From Melastoma dodecandrum (lineage: Eukaryota > Streptophyta > Magnoliopsida > Myrtales > Melastomataceae), in NCBI GenBank assembly GCA_029817715.1, contig JARUPY010000373.1, forward strand, positions 124,001 through 188,000: 64,000 nt of DNA, given 5' to 3'. Under the pieces are notes generated by a model that saw only the letters and a program-made list of their open reading frames with translations, did no database searches and was not told the DNA's origin. How positions within the stretch are numbered: the first letter of the stretch is position 1; each line of letters begins with the position of its first letter. Of the stretch, positions 57,308 to 64,000 are shown piece by piece. The position numbers were made by a program, and so were the translations under genes.

Positions 57308-57982
57308 TCAGGCCGGATGTCCCGCCCCCGGTTCGACGAGGCGCTCGATCAGAGCCTTGGCATCGGGCGAATCCCACGGTGCTGGGCCCGCCATGGTGCC
57401 GATCTCGCAGCCGTCGGCGCCGATCAGCACCGTCGTCGGCAACCCCTTGCCGCGAATCTCCTGCAGGATGTCGGCGCTGGCGTCGCTGTAGAACGGCAGG
57501 CTCCTCACGCCGATGTCCTTGAGAAAGGCGCGCGGCCGATCGAGCCGGGCCTGGTCGATGTTGACCGGCACGACGGCGAAGCGCGGCGAGCCGAGGCCGC
57601 CCTGCAGCTTGTCGAGAGCGGGTATCTCCTCCTTGCAGGGCGCGCACCACGGCGCCCAGAGATTGAGCAGGACGGTCCGGCCGGCGAACGCGCCGATCGT
57701 GGTCTTGTGGCCGTCGGCATCGTCGAAGGCGACCGTGCGTAGGTCGTTCGCGCTGGTCGCGAGGGTCAGCGCGGCGACGTCGCCGCGCACCAGCGGATCG
57801 GCTGCCTGGGCGAGGTTGAGCGAGTGCGCGCAGGCGCCCGTGTAGAGCGTCGGCTTGCCGCCCTGCCGGGCGATCTCGTATAGGCCGAAGGCCGTCGCCG
57901 CGAGGAGCGCCGCCGCGCCGAGGGCGAGCCGCGTGCGGCGCCTGTCGCTGCTGTCGCTCGCTTGTGGGTCGGCGTCTGGCAT
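57308..57982 (-). CDS. tlpA: TlpA-like thiol:disulfide protein
   Basis: The 224-residue protein has one N-terminal membrane anchor (RLALGAAALLAATAFGLYE) and a periplasmic thioredoxin domain with WAPWCAPCKEE (CxxC). TlpA reduces periplasmic thiols and helps cytochrome oxidase assembly in Rhizobiales. It lies 23 bases from divergent argH, a known arrangement in this order. Confidence 0.92.
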   Translation of the reverse strand: MPDADPQASDSSDRRRTRLALGAAALLAATAFGLYEIARQGGKPTLYTGACAHSLNLAQAADPLVRGDVAALTLATSANDLRTVAFDDADGHKTTIGAFAGRTVLLNLWAPWCAPCKEEIPALDKLQGGLGSPRFAVVPVNIDQARLDRPRAFLKDIGVRSLPFYSDASADILQEIRGKGLPTTVLIGADGCEIGTMAGPAPWDSPDAKALIERLVEPGAGHPA

Positions 57983-58005
57983 GCGGCTGATCTCGGACGG
58001 AAGTG

Positions 58006-59383
58006 ATGAGCAACAAGATGTGGGGCGGCCGCTTCGCCAGCGGCCCCGACGCGATCATGGAGGAGATCAACGCCTCCATCGATTTCGACCGGAAGCTCGC
58101 GCCGCAGGACATCGCGGGCTCGCTCGCCCACGTCGCGATGCTCGCTTCGACCGGCATCGTCGATACCGCCGACGCGGCGGCGATCGCCGAGGGGCTAGAG
58201 ACGATCCGTGGCGAAATCGAGAACGGCAGCTTCGTTTTCGATCGCGCGCTGGAAGACATCCACATGAACATCGAGGCGCGGCTCGCCGCCCTCGTCGGCC
58301 CGGTCGCCGGACGGCTGCATACCGCGCGCTCGCGCAACGACCAGGTCGCGCTCGATTTCCGGCTCTGGGTCCGCGACACCGTCGACCAGCTGATGGCGCA
58401 GATCGCCGGCCTGCAAAGGGCCTTCGCCGAGAAGGCGCTGGCGCATGCCGACAGCGTCATGCCGGGCTTCACACATCTCCAGAGCGCGCAGCCGGTGACA
58501 TTCGGCCATCATCTGATGGCCTATGTCGAGATGATCGCGCGCGACCGCGGTCGTTTTGCCGATGCGCGCAAGCGGCTGAACGAGTGCCCGCTCGGCGCGG
58601 CGGCGCTCGCCGGCACATCCTTTCCGATCGACCGCCATATGACGGCGAAGGCGCTGGGTTTCGACCGGCCGACCGCGAACTCGCTCGACAGCGTGTCGGA
58701 CCGCGACTTCGCGCTCGAGTCGCTGGCGGCGGCGGCGATCTGCGCCACGCATCTCTCCCGCTTCGCCGAGGAGATCGTGCTGTGGGCGACGCCGCAGTTC
58801 GGCTTCGCGGCGTTGAGCGACAAGTTCACCACCGGCTCCTCGATCATGCCGCAGAAGCGCAATCCGGACGCGGCCGAGCTGGTGCGCGCCAAGACGGGCC
58901 GCGTGATCGGCGCGCTGAGCGCGCTGCTGATCGTGATGAAGGGCCTGCCGCTCGCCTATCAAGGACATGCAGGAGGACAAGGAGGGAGCGTTCGACGCGC
59001 TGCAGACCTTGTCGCTCTGCCTCGCGGCGATGACCGGCATGGTCACCGACCTCGCCCCGGACACGGCGCGCATGGCGGCGGCGGCCGGCTCCGGTTTCTC
59101 GACCGCGACCGACCTCGCCGACTGGCTGGTGCGCGAACTGGGCCTGCCGTTCCGCGAGGCGCACCACGTGACGGGCCGGCTTGTTGCGCTCGCCGCCTCG
59201 CGAAAGGTGGAGCTCGAGGCGCTGACGTTGCCGGAAATGCAGAGCGTCGATGCGCGCATCGGGATGGAAGTGTTCGAGGTGCTGGGCGTGCGCAACTCCG
59301 TCGCCAGCCGGACGAGCTTCGGCGGCACCGCGCCGGACAATGTGCGCGCGCAGGCGCGACGGTGGCTGGAGGCGCTGGGATAG
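58006..59383 (+). pseudogene. argH: Argininosuccinate lyase, frameshifted near 58957-58960
   Basis: The N-terminal two thirds are conserved ([48 protein letters not shown] and the [16 protein letters not shown] signature loop), then the frame breaks after LPLAY. The rest ([19 protein letters not shown] to LEALG, stop at 59383) is in the next frame. The break fits a net one-base gain or two-base loss at TATCAAGG. ArgH is the last step of arginine synthesis, so a true loss would make an arginine auxotroph. The other arg genes (argD, argF, carB) are intact, favouring a sequencing error. Confidence 0.93.
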
Positions 59384-59521
59384 GAGCGCGCACGCCTCGT
59401 GCGCGACGGCGGCGGCACGCCGCCTTATCGAGGGCACCCATCTAGATCGAGGATGGCGCATGGCGGCGACAAGGCGTCGCCGCTCCGGCTTGCACCTGTG
59501 CGCATCCTGGTCCACATAGGC

Positions 59522-59621
59522 GGTGGGAGGTTGGCGGTGGACGTTCCACTCGCCAACCGGGTCAGGTCCGGAAGGAAGCAGCCCTAACGAGACCGGGCGG
59601 GTCTCTGTCCAACCTCCCACC
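59522..59621 (+). ncRNA. ffs: 4.5S (small SRP) RNA
   Basis: The ends GGTGGGAGG and CCTCCCACC pair. The central GGTCAGGTCCGGAAGGAAGC and AGCCCTAACGAG contain the universally conserved SRP domain IV core (GGAA tetraloop with the asymmetric internal loop). It is about 100 nt, typical of the bacterial 4.5S RNA. dnaX, often nearby, is not here. Confidence 0.95.
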
Positions 59622-59764
59622 TTTCCCTTGCGCTCGCCGTTGCTGCCATCGCCGGCGCGTCGTACGCGGCCAGCAAGGTCTCAACATCCCGTGAGCCGCG
59701 CCGCGCGCGCCTTTCGCCGCCCTGGCATCGCTGCTAGGCCGCCCGCATGATTGGATATCGAACC

Positions 59765-60478
59765 ATGCGCCTCGTCCTCTGCCTCTGTGCCGCCTCCATC
59801 GTCGCGCTCGCGAGCGCGGTCACGCCGGCCGCAGCGCAGGCCCCGGCCACGCACTACAAGATCGGCATCATCGGCGCCGGAAACGTCGGCGGCACGCTCG
59901 GCACCGTCTGGGCCAAGGCGGGCGACGAGGTGATGTTTTCCTCGCGCCACCCCGACGAGCTGAAGGCGCTCGCCGCCAAGGCCGGCCCGAACGCCCGGAC
60001 CGGCACGCCGGCCGAGGCGGCGGCGTTCGGCGACGTCGTGCTCATCGCCGTGCCCTATACGGCCTTCGCGGAGATCGCCAAGGCCGACGGCCCCGCGCTG
60101 AAGGGCAAGGTCGTGCTCGACGCCTCGAACGCGATCCCGCCGCGCGACGGCGCCATCGTCGACGACGTGCGCAAGGTCGGCATCGGCGCCTATTCGGCGA
60201 AGCTCCTGCCCGGCGTCCACCTCGTGCGCGGCTTCAATGCCATCAACTACAAGGCCATGGAAGGCCAGTCCTTCCGCAAGGGCGACCCCGTAGCGATCCC
60301 CCTGGCCGGCGACGACCCCAAGGCCATGGAGGTGGGCTCGGCGCTGGTGCGCCAGGCCGGCTTCGACCCCGTCGTCGTGCCCCTCTCGCGCGCTGACGAG
60401 TTCGGTCCCAGGCGACCGCTTGGCACCGGCGTCTTCGACGTCGCGGAATGGAAGAAGAAGCTCGGGCTTTCGAAGTGA
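59765..60478 (+). CDS. Exported NADPH-dependent F420 reductase-like Rossmann protein
   Basis: The 237-residue protein (ATG at 59765; an in-frame ATG six codons upstream at 59747 is possible) starts with a Sec signal peptide (MRLVLCLCAASIVALASA). It then has KIGIIGAGNVGGTLGTVWAKAGDEVMFSSRHP, as in NpdG-like proteins, DVVLIAVPYTAFAEIAK and KVVLDASNAIPP. The NADP-binding motif after a cleavable signal is unusual, since nucleotide cofactors are normally cytoplasmic. The role is unknown. Confidence 0.75.
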   Translation: MRLVLCLCAASIVALASAVTPAAAQAPATHYKIGIIGAGNVGGTLGTVWAKAGDEVMFSSRHPDELKALAAKAGPNARTGTPAEAAAFGDVVLIAVPYTAFAEIAKADGPALKGKVVLDASNAIPPRDGAIVDDVRKVGIGAYSAKLLPGVHLVRGFNAINYKAMEGQSFRKGDPVAIPLAGDDPKAMEVGSALVRQAGFDPVVVPLSRADEFGPRRPLGTGVFDVAEWKKKLGLSK

Positions 60479-60494
60479 GTGAAGAGTCCGCCAA

Positions 60495-61823
60495 GTGAAT
60501 GACGGGGCGGACGACACGCCGCGGCGCTACGTCTTCGGGCTCATCGCCGTCCGCGGCAGCGAGGTCGCGGCGCTGGTCTCGGCGTGGCTCTACATCTTCG
60601 CGCTGTTGATGTCGTACTACATCATGCGGCCGCTGCGCGACGAGATGGGCGTCGCCGGCGGCGTCAAGAACCTGCCGTGGCTCTTCACCGGCACGCTCGT
60701 CGCCATGATCATCGCCAACGTGCCGTTCGGCGCGCTCGTCCGCGCGCTCCCGCGCGTCGGCTTCATCACCGTCACCTACAGGTTCTTCGCGCTGAACATC
60801 CTCGCCTTCGCGCTGGCCCTGTGGATCGCCGACAAGGCGCAGACGGTCTGGGTCGGGCGCGCCTTCTTCATCTGGTTGTCGGTGTTCAACCTGTTCGTCG
60901 TCTCGGTGTTCTGGGCGATGATCGTCGACACGTTCACCTCGGAACAGGGGCGGCGGCTGTTCGGCTTCATCGCCGCCGGCGCCTCGCTCGGCGCGTTGGT
61001 CGGCTCGGCGGTCGTCGTCGCCGGGGCGAAGCACGTGCCGCAGACCGCGCGGCTCGTCGGCGCCGCCGTCCTGCTCGAGATCGCGGTCTTTGGCGTCCGT
61101 CATCTGTCGCGGCAGGCGACGACGATCCGCCGCGAGGAGGCCGAGATCGCCGACGAGCGGATCGGCGGCGGCATCTTCTCGGGCTTCTCGAAGACCTTCG
61201 GTTCGGCCTACCTCCTCAACACGGCGATCTTCCTGTTGCTGTTCTCGACCACCTCGACGCTGCTCTATTTCGAGGTCACCAACGCCGCCGCCGGCGCCTA
61301 CCACGACAAGGCCGCGCGCGAGGCGTTCTTCGCCTGGATCGATCTCGCGACGAACGTGCTGACCTTGGCGCTGCAGTTCTTCCTGACGGGGCCCGTGCTG
61401 CGGCGGATCGGCGTGATGCTCACGCTGGCGCTGCTGCCGGCGGCCAGCGTCGTCGGCTTCGGCCTCCTCGCGATCGTGCCGACGATCGGCGCCATCGTCG
61501 CGTTCCAGGTGTTCCGCCGCGCCGGCAATTTCGCCATCGCGCGCCCGACGCGCGAGATCCTCTACACCGTCGTACCGCGCGAGGACCGCTACAAGGCGAA
61601 GAGCTTCATCGACACGGTGGTCTATAGGCTCGGCGACCAGATCGGCGCCTGGTCGACCGAGTTCTTCCACGGCCACGGCATCGGCCCAACCGCGATCGCC
61701 CTCGTCGCGATCCCGCTCACGGTGCTGTGGCTGATCGAGAGCGTCTGGCTCGGGCGGCGGCAGGAACGCATGGCCGCTGAGGAACTCGAGCCCGCGCTCG
61801 CTCAGCCGAGCCCTTCGAAATAG
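60495..61823 (+). CDS. NTP/NDP exchange transporter-like membrane protein (Npt/TlcA-type)
   Basis: The 442-residue protein has about 12 membrane helices and the pattern ALLMSYYIMRPLRDEMGVAGG with WLFTGTLVAMIIANVPFGALV, FWAMIVDTFTSEQGRRLFGFIAAGASLGALVGS and FQVFRRAGNFAIARPTREILYTVVPREDRYKAKSFIDTVVYRLGDQ, characteristic of the ATP/ADP translocase-like MFS relatives found in free-living bacteria. The substrate is not certain. It starts with GTG at 60495, 16 bases after the exported Rossmann protein, suggesting an operon. Confidence 0.8.
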   Translation: MNDGADDTPRRYVFGLIAVRGSEVAALVSAWLYIFALLMSYYIMRPLRDEMGVAGGVKNLPWLFTGTLVAMIIANVPFGALVRALPRVGFITVTYRFFALNILAFALALWIADKAQTVWVGRAFFIWLSVFNLFVVSVFWAMIVDTFTSEQGRRLFGFIAAGASLGALVGSAVVVAGAKHVPQTARLVGAAVLLEIAVFGVRHLSRQATTIRREEAEIADERIGGGIFSGFSKTFGSAYLLNTAIFLLLFSTTSTLLYFEVTNAAAGAYHDKAAREAFFAWIDLATNVLTLALQFFLTGPVLRRIGVMLTLALLPAASVVGFGLLAIVPTIGAIVAFQVFRRAGNFAIARPTREILYTVVPREDRYKAKSFIDTVVYRLGDQIGAWSTEFFHGHGIGPTAIALVAIPLTVLWLIESVWLGRRQERMAAEELEPALAQPSPSK

Positions 61824-62725
61824 CTGACGAGCGCCTGCCGCTGCCTGGCGTCCGGAAGCGGCCCGCGTCCGGCGCCGAGATTGTCCGCCATGTGCTTGAC
61901 GCTGTCGGTGCCGGGGATGACCGCGGTGATCGCCGGATTGCCGAGCAGGTATTTCAGGAACACCTGCCCCCAGCTGTCGGCACCGATCTCCTTGGCGACC
62001 GGCGGCAAGGGCTGGCCCTTCACCTTCTTGAACAGCGACGAACGGCCGAACGGCAGCGCGATGAGCACCGCCGCACCGACGTCGGCCGCGGCCGGGATGA
62101 TGCGCTCCTCCGCGCTCCTGTTGGCGATCGAACAATCGATCTCGATGAAGTCCGGCTTGTCGCGGCGGATGAGCGTTTCCATCGCCCCGTAGGCGTCCTT
62201 GAACGTCGTCGTCGCGCCGACGAAGCGCGTCTTGCCGGCCTTCTGCATCTCGCGGAAGAACGCCAGGCCGGGATCGCCATCCTCGACGTTGTGCATCTGC
62301 AAGAGGTCGACCTTCTCGACGCGCAGCCGCTTCAGCGACGTGGCGAACTCCTTCTCGGCCGCCGCGCCGCCGCGTTCCTCCAGCTTCGTCGCCACGAAGA
62401 CTTTCGGGCGTAGCGAAGTGCCGGTGGCGACGGCACCGACCACCTCCTCGGCGGTCCCGTAAGAGCTCGCAGTGTCGATCAGCGAGCCGCCGGCATCGAC
62501 CAGGGTGCTCACGACCTCGGCGAGCTGCGTGCGCTTGGCCTTGTCGCCGCCGACATCGAACACGCCCGACGTGCCGAGGCCGACGACGGGCAGCATCTCG
62601 CCTGCGCCGTGCGGGATGGCGCGCTTGAGGAGCGCGCTTTCGGCCGCGAAGGTGGGCCGGCAAACGAGGGTGGTCGTGCCGGCGGCCAGGCCGGCGACGA
62701 AGGTGCGGCGGGTAGGGGTATGCAT
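61802..62725 (-). CDS. Tat-exported aldo/keto reductase
   Basis: The 307-residue protein has a twin-arginine signal (TRRTFVAGLAAGTTTL) and the AKR barrel: LIDTASSYGTAEEVVGAV with catalytic Asp/Tyr, FVATKLEE, KVDLLQMHNVED and a C-terminal NPAITAVIPGTDSVKHMADNL. It is likely a periplasmic oxidoreductase. It overlaps the convergent transporter gene by 22 bases at the 3' ends. Confidence 0.87.
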   Translation of the reverse strand: MHTPTRRTFVAGLAAGTTTLVCRPTFAAESALLKRAIPHGAGEMLPVVGLGTSGVFDVGGDKAKRTQLAEVVSTLVDAGGSLIDTASSYGTAEEVVGAVATGTSLRPKVFVATKLEERGGAAAEKEFATSLKRLRVEKVDLLQMHNVEDGDPGLAFFREMQKAGKTRFVGATTTFKDAYGAMETLIRRDKPDFIEIDCSIANRSAEERIIPAAADVGAAVLIALPFGRSSLFKKVKGQPLPPVAKEIGADSWGQVFLKYLLGNPAITAVIPGTDSVKHMADNLGAGRGPLPDARQRQALVSYFEGLG

Positions 62726-62878
62726 CAGGATGTGGCCTCGCGGGTGGGTCTAGGCGGCGAACGCGCCCCGACGCGCTTCGTTTGCCGGTGCCGATCACAA
62801 CTGCCGGCGCCCCTCCGGCACGCGAGCCGCGAATCCTTGCCTGACGCGCGCCGCGCGTCCTCGTGCTATCCCGCGCCG

Positions 62879-63799
62879 ATGCCCGGCACCGACAATCCGA
62901 TCCACGGCGTCTACGGCCATCCGCCGCCGACGCTCGCCGCTATCCCGGCAGGGGCGCGGCAGTTCTCGCCGCTGGCTCCGGGCGCTGCGGCGTTGGACGA
63001 GGCTCCGGCGGCATCGCTGGCGAGCATGGTAATGCTGGCTCCGCCGGGCACGATGGAGCGGCACCACGACCTCGCGGCGATGCTGCAGGCGTTGGCGCCG
63101 GACGCGCCGTTCACCGTGCTCGCGCCGAAAGACATGGGCGGCGCCCGCCTCGCCGGCGAGCTCGGTAAGCTCGGCTGCGTGGTCGAGGACAGCGCCAAGC
63201 GCCACCATCGCATCTGCAGCGGCCGGCGGCCTATGGTGATCGAGGGCCTGGATGAAGCCTTGAAGGAGGGCGCGCCGCGACGCCTCGAGACTCTCGGCCT
63301 CTGGTCGCAGCCCGGCATCTTCAGCTGGGACCGGATCGATCCCGGCACGTCGCTGCTTCTCGAGGAGCTGCCGCCGCTCGCCGGCAAGGGAGCGGACCTC
63401 GGCTGCGGCATCGGGGTGCTCGCGCACGGCGTGCTCGCCTCGCCGAAGGTGACGCGGCTCGATCTGATCGATGTCGACGCCCGCGCGGTCGCCGCCGCCC
63501 GCCGCAATGTCGACGACCCGCGCGCCGGGTTCGCCTGGGCGGACGTGCGGGCTGGCACGGGCCTCGAACACCTCGACTTCGTGGTCATGAACCCGCCGTT
63601 CCATGCGGCCGGCGACGAGGATCGCGGGCTTGGTCAAAACTTCATTCGTCGCGCCGCCGAGTCGCTGCGGCCGGGCGGACACCTGTGGCTCACCGCCAAC
63701 CGCCACCTGCCCTACGAGGGCGTGCTGAAGCCCTTGTTCAAGCACGTCACGCCGGTGACGGAGGGGGGCGGCTTCAAGGTGTTCGAGGCGCGCAAATGA
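62879..63799 (+). CDS. Class I SAM methyltransferase, RsmC/RlmG-like
   Basis: The 306-residue protein has an N-terminal pseudo-methyltransferase half and a C-terminal catalytic half with GKGADLGCGIGVLAHGVLASPKV, LIDVDARAVAAARRNV and DFVVMNPPFHA, the NPPF motif of guanine-N2 rRNA methyltransferases. The target is probably 16S or 23S rRNA. Its stop overlaps the next gene (ATGA). Confidence 0.85.
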   Translation: MPGTDNPIHGVYGHPPPTLAAIPAGARQFSPLAPGAAALDEAPAASLASMVMLAPPGTMERHHDLAAMLQALAPDAPFTVLAPKDMGGARLAGELGKLGCVVEDSAKRHHRICSGRRPMVIEGLDEALKEGAPRRLETLGLWSQPGIFSWDRIDPGTSLLLEELPPLAGKGADLGCGIGVLAHGVLASPKVTRLDLIDVDARAVAAARRNVDDPRAGFAWADVRAGTGLEHLDFVVMNPPFHAAGDEDRGLGQNFIRRAAESLRPGGHLWLTANRHLPYEGVLKPLFKHVTPVTEGGGFKVFEARK

Positions 63800-64000
63800 G
63801 TGCCGGCGCCCGCCTCGACAAGCTCGTCGCCAACCTCGGCTACGGCTCGCGGCGCACCGTCCAGGCGCTGGTCCGCGCCGGCCGCGTCCGGCTCGGCGAC
63901 GCGCCTCTCGCCGACCCGGCCGCGCACGTCGCGCTCGATGCCGCCGCGACGCTGACGATCGACGGCGCGCCGATCGATCCGCTGCCCGGCGTCGTCCTCG
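63796..64000 (+). CDS. Pseudouridine synthase (RsuA/RluB family), 3' truncated by window edge
   Basis: Only the first 68 residues are in view: an S4-type RNA-binding domain, ARLDKLVANLGYGSRRTVQALVRAGRVRLGDAPLADP and VALDAAATLTIDG. The catalytic part lies outside. It is translationally coupled to the methyltransferase gene, which suggests that the two are used together in rRNA modification. Confidence 0.85.
   Translation, partial: MSAGARLDKLVANLGYGSRRTVQALVRAGRVRLGDAPLADPAAHVALDAAATLTIDGAPIDPLPGVVL

Overview
The window is a GC-rich alphaproteobacterial chromosome segment, most likely from the Hyphomicrobiales (Rhizobiales). Supporting evidence: an Irr-type Fur regulator next to fabA-fabB-fabI, a GcrA cell-cycle regulator, the argD-argF-hslO run, tlpA divergent from argH, and a DUF6894 protein. 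I cannot name the genus from sequence alone.

Bases 1 to about 31,650 are most of a tailed-phage (siphovirus-like) prophage; its left end and integrase lie outside the window. The + strand carries an HNH endonuclease, a cargo block (two small secreted proteins, a DUF6894 protein, a Crp/Fnr regulator), both terminase subunits, a tRNA-Met(CAT), the portal and a large kinase/ADP-ribosyltransferase fusion. From 8.88 to 30.52 kb everything is on the minus strand. Read right to left it is a small membrane protein, prohead protease, two exported proteins, capsid, connectors, tail tube, chaperones, tape measure, tail tip, a collagen-like fibre, more fibres, and the endolysin. One inversion of this block would restore the usual head-to-tail-to-lysis order. 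An AT-rich TPR-like gene and a tRNA-Thr, whose 3' end faces the prophage and is the likely attachment site, close the element.

From 31.8 kb the sequence is host chromosome: a CobC-like aminotransferase, irr, fabA-fabB-fabI (unsaturated fatty acid synthesis), an AT-rich TIR-domain gene with an RsiV-like C-terminus, a protease inhibitor, OsmC, pheS, gcrA, argD-argF-hslO, a family 8 glycosyltransferase, carB, a Uma2 protein, nadE, a PemK-like/Phd toxin-antitoxin pair, tolQ-R-A-B, tlpA/argH, the 4.5S SRP RNA, an exported Rossmann protein, an NTP/NDP-exchanger-like transporter, a Tat-exported aldo/keto reductase, an RsmC-like methyltransferase and the start of a pseudouridine synthase. ArgD, ArgF, ArgH and CarB together cover much of the ornithine-to-arginine route.

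A caution on quality: at least seven genes, including host argH and tolA, and probably two more, are broken by one- or two-base indels, mostly in short homopolymers. One tail gene has an in-frame amber codon. The simplest reading is base-level assembly error, so the disrupted genes should not be taken as decay without read-level checks.

The most interesting candidates for new biology are the TIR/RsiV-like gene, the kinase-ART fusion in the phage head cluster, the inverted late block, and the eight prophage proteins with Sec-type signal peptides.
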